Below the pieces are notes generated by a model, which saw only the letters and a list, made by a program, of their open reading frames with translations, had not been told where the DNA came from and did no database searches. From contig JBBAGE010000049.1 in NCBI GenBank assembly GCA_041655055.1, positions 1-14,042 on the forward strand: a stretch of DNA of 14,042 bases, given 5' to 3'. How positions within the stretch are numbered: the first letter of the stretch is position 1; each line of letters opens with the position of its first letter. Made by a program: the position numbers and the translations under genes. This document shows positions 1 to 7,243 of the stretch, piece after piece. This stretch comes from JBBAGE01 sp041655055 (GTDB lineage: Bacteria > Pseudomonadota > Alphaproteobacteria > Rhodobacterales > Rhodobacteraceae).

Positions 1-2
1 CG

Positions 3-359
3 GATGGGCCGCGCTCGGTGCGCAAGACCCGCACCGCTTTGGGCAATGATGCCATTGTCGGCACATTTTGCGGCATATCGCGTCATGATGGCCTGAGCGC
101 GGGCGAAGCGGGCGCCGATTACATCAGCTTTGGCCCGGTGGGGCCGACGCCGCTGGGTGATGGGGCGCGCGCGGATTTTGACCTGTTCGAATGGTGGTCG
201 GAAATGATCGAAGTGCCGGTGGTGGCCGAAGGCGCGCTGACGATCGAGACGATTCGCACCTTTGCCCCGGTTACCGATTTCTTTGCCATCGGCGAAGAAA
301 TCTGGCGCGAGGCCGATGCAGGCGCGGCGCTTGGCGCGATGATTGCGGCGATGCGCTAG
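3..359 (+). CDS. ThiE-like thiamine phosphate synthase family protein, C-terminal part
   Basis: The gene starts left of the window; about 118 C-terminal residues are visible, ending at TAG. The fold signature is that of the ThiE/TenI TIM barrel: a strand with GISRHDGLSAGEAGADYISFGP, followed by PVVAEGAL and a last helix. Canonical ThiE joins hydroxymethylpyrimidine diphosphate and thiazole phosphate to make thiamine phosphate in the cytoplasm. Here the usual PTxTK loop reads PTPLGDG and the usual phosphate-gripping IGGI reads AEGAL, so this is a divergent member; a TenI-like or other paralogous role is possible. The stop overlaps the stop of the convergent acyltransferase gene by four bases (the palindrome CTAG serves both). 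Family assignment is fairly firm, exact activity is not. Confidence 0.72.
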   Translation, partial: DGPRSVRKTRTALGNDAIVGTFCGISRHDGLSAGEAGADYISFGPVGPTPLGDGARADFDLFEWWSEMIEVPVVAEGALTIETIRTFAPVTDFFAIGEEIWREADAGAALGAMIAAMR

Positions 360-1186
360 GGCGCGGTTGCCTGGTTATGCCCATTGCGGATCTGATCTTC
401 ACAATAGGCGGCCAATGCCTTGCGGTTGGGAAAATCGGCCACGCGCACCGGCGGGTGATAGATCAGCTCGACCTGCCCCTGACGCGGCGCGGCCAGAACC
501 TTGATCAGATGGCTGCCGAAACCCATATCCCCCCACCAGCCGTAAAAGCGCGGATCTTCGCCTTGGGGCGCGTGATAAATCACGCTGACGGGCTGAATAT
601 ACATCAGATCATGCAGTTCCGGCCCATAAAAGGCCGCAAACAGCGTGGTTTTGAACGGTAAAACCCGGCGACTGTCGGTTGATGTGCCCTCGGGGAAAAA
701 CAGCAATTTATGGCCAGCGCGCAGGCGGTGTTCAAAAAGCGCCACATGCGCCCCCGCTTCGCGCCGATCGCGGTTGATGAATACCGTGCCCGCCGCGCGC
801 GCCATGAACCCGATCACCGGCCAGCGCGCAACTTCGGCTTTGGAAACAAAAAACACCTGTTTGGGGGCGTTGAGCACGAAAATATCCAGCCAGCCAGCGT
901 GATTGGCCACGACCGCCCCGGTATGGGGCATCTGGCTGCCGGTGGTGCGATGCGCGATACCCAACAACCACAACGCGGCGCGGCTGGCCCATTTGGGCAC
1001 GGCACCTGACAGGGGCCGCCTTGGCCCGCTAAAGGGGCGCTCAACCCCGCGCAGGATCAGCAACACCACCAGCAACCCGCTCAAAGCGAACACAAGGCCG
1101 ATCCCGCGCAGGCTGGCCCGCAGCCAGCCCATGACACCGGGGGGCGTGGCTGCGATCGGCTCGCCGTCCGACCAGGGCGCGTTCAT
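356..1186 (-). CDS. olsA: Lyso-ornithine lipid O-acyltransferase (PlsC family)
   Basis: A 276-residue acyltransferase of the PlsC/AGPAT family. Visible motifs are NHAGWLD with the catalytic His96 and Asp101 (HX4D), VFINRDRR (residues 135-142) and FPEGTS (164-169). A hydrophobic stretch at about residues 29-46 should anchor the protein in the inner membrane. It follows an OlsB-type N-acyltransferase with a 4-bp ATGA overlap, so it is best read as OlsA. OlsA adds the second fatty acyl chain to lyso-ornithine lipid, giving the phosphorus-free membrane lipid ornithine lipid. Without that neighbour a general 1-acylglycerol-3-phosphate acyltransferase would be equally possible. The start is supported by the overlap rather than by a Shine-Dalgarno sequence; translation is probably coupled to olsB. 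Confidence 0.8.
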   Translation of the reverse strand: MNAPWSDGEPIAATPPGVMGWLRASLRGIGLVFALSGLLVVLLILRGVERPFSGPRRPLSGAVPKWASRAALWLLGIAHRTTGSQMPHTGAVVANHAGWLDIFVLNAPKQVFFVSKAEVARWPVIGFMARAAGTVFINRDRREAGAHVALFEHRLRAGHKLLFFPEGTSTDSRRVLPFKTTLFAAFYGPELHDLMYIQPVSVIYHAPQGEDPRFYGWWGDMGFGSHLIKVLAAPRQGQVELIYHPPVRVADFPNRKALAAYCEDQIRNGHNQATAP

Positions 1187-1959
1187 GATACTGGGCGCGC
1201 GCGGGTATAAAGCGCGCTTTGGCGTTCATTCATACTGGCAGTATCAAGGACCAGACAAACATCGATCGTGTTGAACGCGTGATCGACAAAGGCCCCCTCG
1301 CCCACCAGACCGCCAAGCCGCAAATACGCCTTGATCAGCGCGGGCATATCGCGCATCGCCTGCACCCGGTTCAGCGCGGATACGGGCAGGATATCCATCG
1401 GCTGAAAATGCGCCGGCTGCGCGCGCGGGCGCAGCGTTTCGGGCGCCAGATAATGGTGATGCAGCATCGACAGCGGCTGTGCCAACGCCGCCAGATCCGT
1501 GCCCGGGAATGAGGCCGCACCAAACAGCACCTCGATTTCATGCGCGCGGATGTAATCGCCCAGGCCCTGCCACAGATGATACATCCCCATCCCGCCCCGA
1601 CAGGCCGGATCAAGGCAGGATCGCCCCAGTTCCAGCAGCCGCCGGCCGCTGGCGCGCAACGGGCCAAGATCAAATTCCGATTCCGAATAGAACCGCCCGA
1701 TTTCGGCCATCCGATCGCCCCGCAGCAACCGGTAAGCCCCCACCACGTGATCGGGCGCGGGCCGGGTGCTATCGATCAGGATCAGGTGATCGCAGACGGG
1801 ATCGAACATGTCGCGCTCACGCCGGGCGTCGTGATCGACCATTTCGCCGCTGCCGCCCAATTCCTCGATAAACACGCGGTAGCGCAGCCGCTGGGCGGCG
1901 CGCAGATCCGCATCATCGCGCGCAAGACGGATTTCAAACGGTTGGTCAGCAGCGATCAT
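1183..1959 (-). CDS. olsB: L-ornithine N(alpha)-acyltransferase (OlsB, GNAT superfamily)
   Basis: A 258-residue protein from the ATG at 1959. The reading frame stays open further upstream, but the extra residues look like non-coding sequence, whereas homology-like sequence starts at FEIRLARDDADLRAAQRLRYRVF. Features typical of OlsB, whose fold resembles autoinducer synthases, are RYRVF (26-30), DPVCDHL (53-59), VVGAYRLL (72-79), FYSESEFDL (90-98), LLELGRSC (108-115) and LFGAASF (145-151). OlsB transfers a 3-hydroxyacyl chain from acyl-ACP to the amino group of ornithine, the first step of ornithine lipid synthesis at the inner membrane. It is followed by olsA with an ATGA overlap. The Shine-Dalgarno sequence is weak (GGAA about 12 bases upstream). 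Confidence 0.8.
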   Translation of the reverse strand: MIAADQPFEIRLARDDADLRAAQRLRYRVFIEELGGSGEMVDHDARRERDMFDPVCDHLILIDSTRPAPDHVVGAYRLLRGDRMAEIGRFYSESEFDLGPLRASGRRLLELGRSCLDPACRGGMGMYHLWQGLGDYIRAHEIEVLFGAASFPGTDLAALAQPLSMLHHHYLAPETLRPRAQPAHFQPMDILPVSALNRVQAMRDMPALIKAYLRLGGLVGEGAFVDHAFNTIDVCLVLDTASMNERQSALYTRARPVS

Positions 1960-1994
1960 CGGCGGTGCAATTCCATAGGGCCCAGCGTGCAAAG

Positions 1995-2023
1995 CACATA
2001 CGGCCTGTGTTCCCGTTTTGCAA
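1995..2023 (-). promoter_or_regulatory. Possible olsBA promoter
   Basis: On the minus strand TTGCAA (2018-2023) and TATGTG (1995-2000) are separated by 17 bases, about 36 bases upstream of the olsB start. Both boxes match the sigma-70 consensus only partly, so this is a weak candidate. Confidence 0.27.
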
Positions 2024-2051
2024 CGGCGCGGCTGCGTGGCGCAAATCCGGC

Positions 2052-2080
2052 TTGTCGCGTTAAGGTTGTATGCATATAAG
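2052..2080 (+). promoter_or_regulatory. Probable chpT promoter
   Basis: TTGTCG (2052-2057), a 17-base spacer and TATAAG (2075-2080) form a plausible sigma-70 promoter in a locally AT-rich patch of an otherwise GC-rich region. Transcription would begin near 2087, leaving a leader of about 75 bases before the chosen chpT start. Two TTAA tetramers (2060-2063 and 2081-2084) lie within and just after the promoter, 21 bases apart. Confidence 0.5.
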
Positions 2081-2162
2081 TTAATATAGTATGACGCGTA
2101 TCCGGCGGCAGACAAGTAACGAGGCATTTCGTGTATCGATTTCATTCCCCGCAGGCCCGGCC

Positions 2163-2756
2163 ATGACCGGCTCAAATGATCTGACCGCGCTTTTGGGATC
2201 GCGCATCTGCCACGATCTGATCAGCCCTTTGGGCGCAATCAGCAACGGATTGGAACTCTTGTCGCTTTCGGGCCTGCCCGATGGGCCGGAAATGCGCCTG
2301 ATCGCCGAAAGTGTCGCCAACGCCAATGCCCGGATCAGATTTTTTCGCGTGGCCTATGGCGCGGCTGCCCCCGAACAGATGATCGCCGGGCGCGAGTTGC
2401 GCGATATGCTGGCCGCATTGTATGCCGGTGGCCGCATCCATGTCGATTGGGATATCACCGCCGATGTGGCGCGCCGCGAAGCGCGGCTGGCGTTTCTGGC
2501 GCTGCAATGTCTTGAAACCGCGATGCCGCGCGGGGGCAATGTGCATATCACCCGCAGCCCCGATTTGTGGCAACTGACCGGCAGCGCCGCGCGGCTGAAT
2601 ATCGTCCCGGCGCTGTGGAATACGCTAATGCAGCCCGGCGCCCATGATTTTGCCGCAGCCGAGGTGCATTTCGCGCTGGCCGCCGGCGCCGCGCGTGAAC
2701 TGGGCCGCCATCTGCGCGTCAGCAACAGCGACACGCAGATCACGATCAGCTTTTAG
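2163..2756 (+). CDS. chpT: Histidine phosphotransferase ChpT
   Basis: A 197-residue protein from ATG 2163. It opens with DLTALLGSRICHDLISPLGAISNGLELL, the dimerization/phosphoacceptor box of the ChpT family; the His in ICHDL accepts the phosphate. The rest resembles a degenerate histidine-kinase ATPase domain that does not bind ATP. ChpT passes phosphate from the hybrid kinase CckA to the response regulator CtrA (and CpdR), which controls the cell cycle in Caulobacter and motility, gene transfer agents and related traits in Rhodobacterales. An in-frame ATG at 2091 would add 24 residues; it is unlikely because those residues do not resemble the family and the start would lie almost at the predicted transcription start. 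The stop overlaps that of convergent proA by four bases. Confidence 0.88.
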   Translation: MTGSNDLTALLGSRICHDLISPLGAISNGLELLSLSGLPDGPEMRLIAESVANANARIRFFRVAYGAAAPEQMIAGRELRDMLAALYAGGRIHVDWDITADVARREARLAFLALQCLETAMPRGGNVHITRSPDLWQLTGSAARLNIVPALWNTLMQPGAHDFAAAEVHFALAAGAARELGRHLRVSNSDTQITISF

Positions 2757-4027
2757 GCCCGCGTCGCGCCTTCGCCGCGCACGACATATTTGAACGAGGT
2801 CAGTTGTTCCGCCCCCACCGGGCCACGGGCATGCATCTTGCCAGTGGCGATGCCGATTTCCGCCCCCATGCCGAATTCACCCCCATCGGCAAACTGGGTC
2901 GAGGCATTGCGCATCAGGATCGCACTATCCAGATAGCCAAGGAACCTGGCGGCGGTATCGTCATCCTCGGTGATGATGCAATCGGTATGCTGCGAACCGT
3001 AGGTGCGGATATGCGCAATCGCGCCATCGACATCATCGACCACCTTGGCCGCAAGGATCATGTCGAGATATTCGCATCCCCAATCCGCATCCGTCGCCGC
3101 CACCGTGCCGGGGATCGTGGCAAGCGTCGCATCGGCGCGCAGCTCAACCCCTGCATCCATCAGCGCGCGCAGCAGATCGGCGCCCAGCGTGTCCGCGATA
3201 TCGCGGTGGATCAGCAGGCATTCGACCGCGCCGCAAATGCCGGGGCGGCGGGTTTTGGCATTCATCACGACGCGCATCGCCTTTTCGGCATCGGCGGCTT
3301 TATCGACGTAAATATGCACGATCCCTTCGAGATGGGCAAAAACCGGCACCCTGGCTTCGCGCTGCACCAGCCCGACCAGCCCCTTGCCGCCGCGCGGCAC
3401 GATGACGTCGATCGTGCCGGTCATCACCAACATTTCGCGCACCGCCGCGCGGTCGCGCGTGGGCACAAGCTGGATGGCATCCTCGCTCAGCCCTGCGATG
3501 CGCAGACCTTCGGTCATGCATTCATGGATCAGCCGGGCGCTGTGAAAACTTTCCGATCCGCCACGCAGGATCACGGCATTGCCCGCCTTGAGGCAAAGCG
3601 CGCCGGCATCGGCGGTCACATTCGGGCGGCTTTCATAGATCACGCCGATCACGCCCAAAGGCGTGCGCATCCGCTGGATATGAATGCCCGAGGGCATATC
3701 CCATTCGGCGATGATCTGGCCCACCGGATCGGGCTGGCTGGCCACTGCGCGCAACCCGTCGGCCATGGCCGCGATCCGCGCCTCGGTCAGTTCCAGCCGG
3801 TCAAGCATCGCCGAGGTCAGCCCCTTGTCGCGGCCTGCCTGCATATCAAGCGCATTGGCCGCAATGATCGCATCGCGCCGCGCCAGCATCGCATCGGCGG
3901 CGGCGTTCAGCGCATGGGATTTCTGCGCCGGGGCCGCAATCGCAAGTTCCGCCGCTGCCGCCCGCGCCCGCGTCCCGATACCGGCCATGAGGGTGGACAC
4001 ATCCATGTCTTTTTCAAGATCCTTCAT
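2753..4027 (-). CDS. proA: Gamma-glutamyl phosphate reductase (glutamate-5-semialdehyde dehydrogenase)
   Basis: A 424-residue aldehyde-dehydrogenase-superfamily protein of normal length for ProA. It uses NADPH to reduce gamma-glutamyl phosphate to glutamate 5-semialdehyde, the second step of proline synthesis. Diagnostic stretches are PLGVIGVIYESRPNVTADA (residues 123-141), LKAGNAVILRGGSE (146-159) and RRPGICGAVE (260-269) with the catalytic Cys265. The ATG at 4027 overlaps the proB stop by four bases (ATGA), which supports this start over the internal Met8 and points to translational coupling. It is the last gene of the obgE-proB-proA run. Confidence 0.95.
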   Translation of the reverse strand: MKDLEKDMDVSTLMAGIGTRARAAAAELAIAAPAQKSHALNAAADAMLARRDAIIAANALDMQAGRDKGLTSAMLDRLELTEARIAAMADGLRAVASQPDPVGQIIAEWDMPSGIHIQRMRTPLGVIGVIYESRPNVTADAGALCLKAGNAVILRGGSESFHSARLIHECMTEGLRIAGLSEDAIQLVPTRDRAAVREMLVMTGTIDVIVPRGGKGLVGLVQREARVPVFAHLEGIVHIYVDKAADAEKAMRVVMNAKTRRPGICGAVECLLIHRDIADTLGADLLRALMDAGVELRADATLATIPGTVAATDADWGCEYLDMILAAKVVDDVDGAIAHIRTYGSQHTDCIITEDDDTAARFLGYLDSAILMRNASTQFADGGEFGMGAEIGIATGKMHARGPVGAEQLTSFKYVVRGEGATRA

Positions 4028-5130
4028 AACACCATATCATCCCTGTGAATAAGCGCCGCCCGCCCCGGATATCCCAAGATAGCCTCGATATCGCCCGATT
4101 GACAGCCCTTGATCTGATCGGCCTCGGCGGCGGTATAGCGCACAAGCCCCACCCCCAAAGGCGCGCCACCCGGGCCGATGATCGCAACCGGCGCCCCGCG
4201 CCCGAACCCGCCCGCAAGCGAAACCACGCCCGCAGGCAGCAGCGATTTTCCCATCCGCAACGCCTGCGCGGCACCGGCATCGATGCGAATCTCGCCACGC
4301 GGTTTCATCGCGGAAATCCAGCGTTTGCGGGCGGCTTGCGGATCGTCCTGGGGGGTGAACCACGTCGCGCGGGCCCCGGTTTCAAGCGCCGATAGCGGCC
4401 GCATGACCGAACCTTCGGTGATGGCCATGGCGCAACCGCCGCCGGTCGCGGTTTTCGCGGCCATCAGCTTGGTTTTCATGCCCCCCTTGGACAGGCCCGA
4501 GGTGGCATCCCCGGCCATGGCCTCGATCTCGGGGGTGATGGCATCGATCACGGGAAAGAAGGTCACATTTGCCCCGCCGCGCGGATCGCCGGAATAGAAT
4601 CCATCGACATCGGACAACAGGATCAGTTGATCTGCGCCGATGGTCACGGCAATCTGTGCGGCCAGCCGGTCATTATCGCCAAAGCGGATTTCGTCGGTGG
4701 CGACCGTGTCATTTTCATTGACGATCGGCACAACCCCCAGCCGCAGCAATTGCCCCAAAGTGGCGCGCGCGTTGAGATAGCGCCGCCGGTCGGCCGTATC
4801 TTCCAGCGTCATCAGCACCTGTGCGGTGGTGATGCCAAGCGGTGTCAGCACCTCTTCATAGGCGCGCGCCAGCCGGATCTGGCCCACGGCCGCGGCCGCC
4901 TGACTTTGTTCCAGCGGCAGCGCGCCCCGCCCCAGCCCCAGCACCTCGCGCCCCAGCGCGATCGAGCCGGATGAGACCAGCACCACCTGCACACCGCGCC
5001 CGCGCAGCATCGCCACATCCTGCGCAAGGCCCGCCAGCCAATCGGCGCGCAATGCGCCGCTGTCGCGATCAACCAGCAGGGCCGAGCCGATCTTGACGAC
5101 CAGCAACCGGGCATCTTTCAGGGCCGCCAA
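4024..5130 (-). CDS. proB: Glutamate 5-kinase
   Basis: A 368-residue protein with an amino-acid-kinase domain followed by a PUA domain (about residues 279-356), the usual ProB architecture. It phosphorylates glutamate to gamma-glutamyl phosphate, the committed and normally proline-inhibited step of proline synthesis. Motifs: LVVKIGSALL (10-19), LVSSGSIALG (51-60), VNENDTVATDEIRFGDNDRL (138-157) and SGLSKGGMKTKL (211-222). The start is TTG: no ATG or GTG lies in frame between it and the upstream in-frame stop, and a strong GGAGGA sits six bases before it. The first 13 bases overlap the end of obgE, so the two genes are probably co-transcribed and coupled. Confidence 0.95.
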   Translation of the reverse strand: MAALKDARLLVVKIGSALLVDRDSGALRADWLAGLAQDVAMLRGRGVQVVLVSSGSIALGREVLGLGRGALPLEQSQAAAAVGQIRLARAYEEVLTPLGITTAQVLMTLEDTADRRRYLNARATLGQLLRLGVVPIVNENDTVATDEIRFGDNDRLAAQIAVTIGADQLILLSDVDGFYSGDPRGGANVTFFPVIDAITPEIEAMAGDATSGLSKGGMKTKLMAAKTATGGGCAMAITEGSVMRPLSALETGARATWFTPQDDPQAARKRWISAMKPRGEIRIDAGAAQALRMGKSLLPAGVVSLAGGFGRGAPVAIIGPGGAPLGVGLVRYTAAEADQIKGCQSGDIEAILGYPGRAALIHRDDMVL

Positions 5131-6173
5131 GGGGCATCCTCCGTCGCATCACCGTCGCCGGCATCCTCATTGGCACTCTTTAACCGTTCGGCGCTGATCT
5201 CGGCTTTCAGCGCGCGCAGAACATCCGTGACCCCATCGCGCGTGGCCCCCGACATCAGCATCACCGGGCCGCCCGAGGCATCCTCAAGCGCGGCGCGTTT
5301 TTCGGCACGCTCATCCGCGTCCAGCGCGTCGATCTTGTTCAAAACCGTGATGCGCGGCTTGTCCGCAAGCACTTCGGAATAGGCTTCGAGTTCGATGATG
5401 ATGGTTTCATAATCCTGAACCACATCTTCGGACGTGCCGTCGATCAGGTGCAGCAGCACCGCGCAGCGTTCGATATGGGCCAGAAACGTATCGCCAAGCC
5501 CGCGCCCCTCGGACGCGCCCTCGATCAGGCCGGGAATATCGGCCACCACGAATTCGGTATTATCGACGCCTACAACGCCCAGATTGGGATGCAGCGTGGT
5601 AAAGGGATAATCCGCAATCTTGGGCCGCGCATTCGATGTGACCGACAAAAACGTGCTTTTGCCCGCATTGGGCAGGCCGACAAGCCCGGCATCGGCGATC
5701 AGTTTCAGCCGCAGCCAAAGCGTGCGCTCGATCCCGTCAAGGCCGGGGTTGGCATGGCGCGGCGCGCGGTTGGTGGCGGTTTTGAAATGCATATTGCCGA
5801 AACCGCCATTGCCGCCGCGCGCAAGCAGCACGCGCTGGCCCACCTCGGTCAGATCGGCCAGAACGGTTTCTTCGTCCTCGTCCAGAATTTCGGTGCCCGC
5901 AGGCACGCGCAGCACGATATCGTCGCCATTGCGCCCGGTGCGGTTCTGGCCCATGCCGCCCTGCCCGTTCTGGGCAAAGAAATGCTGCTGATAGCGAAAA
6001 TCGATCAGCGTATTCAGCCCGTCCACGGCCTCGGCCCAGACATCGCCGCCGCGCCCGCCATCGCCGCCATTCGGGCCGCCATATTCAATGAATTTTTCGC
6101 GCCGAAAGGATACGCATCCATTCCCGCCGCGCCCCGAGCGGATATAGACTTTTGCAAGATCGAGAAATTTCAT
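5118..6173 (-). CDS. obgE: Obg/CgtA family ribosome-associated GTPase
   Basis: A 351-residue GTPase that acts in late 50S subunit assembly and stress control. The glycine-rich Obg fold fills residues 1-158, with SGRGGNGCVSFRREKF near the start and YGGPNGGDGGRGGDV after it. The G domain has G1 GLPNAGKS (166-173), G3 DIPGLIEG (212-219), G4 NKID (279-282) and G5 MSGA (307-310). A short acidic tail (about residues 335-348) replaces a defined C-terminal domain. The Shine-Dalgarno sequence is GGAAAG. It follows rplU-rpmA with only a GNAT gene between, a very common arrangement, and overlaps proB by 13 bases. Confidence 0.96.
   Translation of the reverse strand: MKFLDLAKVYIRSGRGGNGCVSFRREKFIEYGGPNGGDGGRGGDVWAEAVDGLNTLIDFRYQQHFFAQNGQGGMGQNRTGRNGDDIVLRVPAGTEILDEDEETVLADLTEVGQRVLLARGGNGGFGNMHFKTATNRAPRHANPGLDGIERTLWLRLKLIADAGLVGLPNAGKSTFLSVTSNARPKIADYPFTTLHPNLGVVGVDNTEFVVADIPGLIEGASEGRGLGDTFLAHIERCAVLLHLIDGTSEDVVQDYETIIIELEAYSEVLADKPRITVLNKIDALDADERAEKRAALEDASGGPVMLMSGATRDGVTDVLRALKAEISAERLKSANEDAGDGDATEDAPWRP
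5137..5142 (-). promoter_or_regulatory. Shine-Dalgarno site deciding the TTG start of proB
   Basis: GGAGGA read on the minus strand, six bases before TTG at 5130, lying inside the last codons of obgE. It is a near-perfect anti-16S match and explains how a TTG start could be used efficiently. Confidence 0.75.
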
Positions 6174-6259
6174 CGGTTCTTTCCGCTAGTGGTTGCACCG
6201 CGCGATAGAGGATAACAGACGCGGCCTCAAGCCTCGCTGCAAGGCGGGGCGGGCCGGTT

Positions 6260-6802
6260 TCAGGCCAGTTTGCGCAGATAGGTCCAGGTTGGCACCATCG
6301 CATTGCGCGCCACGCTGAAACATTCGGCATCGCCAAGATATTCGAAACCGTTGTTGGTGACCACCCGCGCCGATGCGGGGCTATCCTGAAACACCTCGGC
6401 AAACAGGGTTTTGGCCTGTTGGGGATTGGCCTCGATCACGGCGCGCAGCGCCTCGGACGCAAGGCCGGTGCCCCAGAACGCCGGCCCCACCCAGTAATTG
6501 ACCTGTGATTGTCCACGGCCCATGGCCGTCAGCGTCACCAGCCCAAGCACTTCGCCCAAACCGTTATCCGCCCCATCCAGAATCCAGGTCATGCGATCGG
6601 CCCCGTCGGCCTGGGTGCGCGCGATAAAGGCTTCGGTCGCGCCGGGCGGCAAGGGATGCGGGATCGAACGGGTAAACCGCGCGACCCGTTCATCGCCCGC
6701 ATACATGGCCAAAAGCCCGGCGTCGGATTTTCGCACCGGACGCAGGATAAAGCGTTCGGTTTGAATGACCGGCAGGGGCGTGATCGGTGTGGCCAGTGTC
6801 AT
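6260..6802 (-). CDS. GNAT family N-acetyltransferase (RimJ/RimL type)
   Basis: A 180-residue acetyl-CoA-dependent acetyltransferase of the RimJ/RimL subgroup. The opening IQTERFILRPVRKSDA (residues 13-28) is the typical first strand. YWVGPAFWGTGLASEAL (103-119) is the acetyl-CoA pyrophosphate-binding loop, and SPASARVVTNNGFEYLG (141-157) is the closing helix-strand pair. The substrate cannot be told: these enzymes acetylate ribosomal proteins, amino acids or small amines. A good Shine-Dalgarno GGAGG lies about eight bases before the ATG. It sits between the rpmA terminator and obgE, a place where GNAT genes are often found in Rhodobacterales. Terminal IPTL-type inference beyond this is not possible. 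Confidence 0.88.
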   Translation of the reverse strand: MTLATPITPLPVIQTERFILRPVRKSDAGLLAMYAGDERVARFTRSIPHPLPPGATEAFIARTQADGADRMTWILDGADNGLGEVLGLVTLTAMGRGQSQVNYWVGPAFWGTGLASEALRAVIEANPQQAKTLFAEVFQDSPASARVVTNNGFEYLGDAECFSVARNAMVPTWTYLRKLA

Positions 6803-6893
6803 GGTGATATCCTCCAGTTCGCAGTATCGGCGGGGATTGCGTCAAAATCGCGACGCTTGCGGCGCTGGCAGGGGATTTTTCGGGCAGGCTGGT

Positions 6894-6928
6894 AAAATGC
6901 ATGGGGGACCGGCCTGCGCCGACCCCCC
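6894..6928 (-). terminator. Intrinsic terminator of the rplU-rpmA operon
   Basis: On the minus strand an 11-bp stem (GGGGGGTCGGC against GCCGGTCCCCC, two wobble pairs) closes a GCAG loop at 6903-6928. A TTTT run follows at 6894-6897. It begins 23 bases after the rpmA stop. The T run is short and starts five bases after the stem, so some read-through into the GNAT gene is possible. Confidence 0.75.
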
Positions 6929-6951
6929 GCTTTGTCAGCCAAGGTCACGGC

Positions 6952-7221
6952 CTATTCGGCAGCTTTCGCAGTTGGAAGCACCGAAATAAAGGTGCGGCCC
7001 TTGAGCCCTTTGTGGAAGGTCACCGCGCCTTCGGCGGTGGCAAAGATCGTGTGGTCACGACCGATGCCCACGCCTTCGCCCGGCCACCATTTGGTGCCGC
7101 GCTGACGCACGATGATATTGCCGGGAATGGCGGTCTGCCCACCAAAGAGCTTTACGCCAAGACGGCGGCCGGCGGAATCGCGGCCGTTACGGGATGAACC
7201 GCCTGCTTTTTTATGTGCCAT
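6952..7221 (-). CDS. rpmA: 50S ribosomal protein L27
   Basis: An 89-residue protein beginning MAHKKAGGSSRNGRDSAG, the highly conserved L27 N-terminus whose flexible tail reaches towards the peptidyl-transferase centre. It continues with RLGVKLFGG and RQRGTKWWPGEGVG. There is no N-terminal extension of the kind cleaved in Firmicutes. The Shine-Dalgarno AGGAGAA lies eight bases before ATG. It is 22 bases downstream of rplU, in the universal rplU-rpmA pair, and is followed by a strong hairpin terminator. Confidence 0.98.
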   Translation of the reverse strand: MAHKKAGGSSRNGRDSAGRRLGVKLFGGQTAIPGNIIVRQRGTKWWPGEGVGIGRDHTIFATAEGAVTFHKGLKGRTFISVLPTAKAAE

Positions 7222-7243
7222 ATCGCTGTTCTCCTATCTATGA

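Noticed and set aside
1960..2175. Upstream 72-codon extension of olsB
   Set aside because: The residues (YINLYAYNLN, RRCKTGTQAVC) come from the intergenic promoter region shared with chpT and do not look like an OlsB N-terminus.
2804..4048. A 414-codon open frame on the plus strand opposite proA
   Set aside because: It mirrors proA in the complementary frame, as often happens with GC-rich third positions. Its product is His/Arg-rich without domain features.
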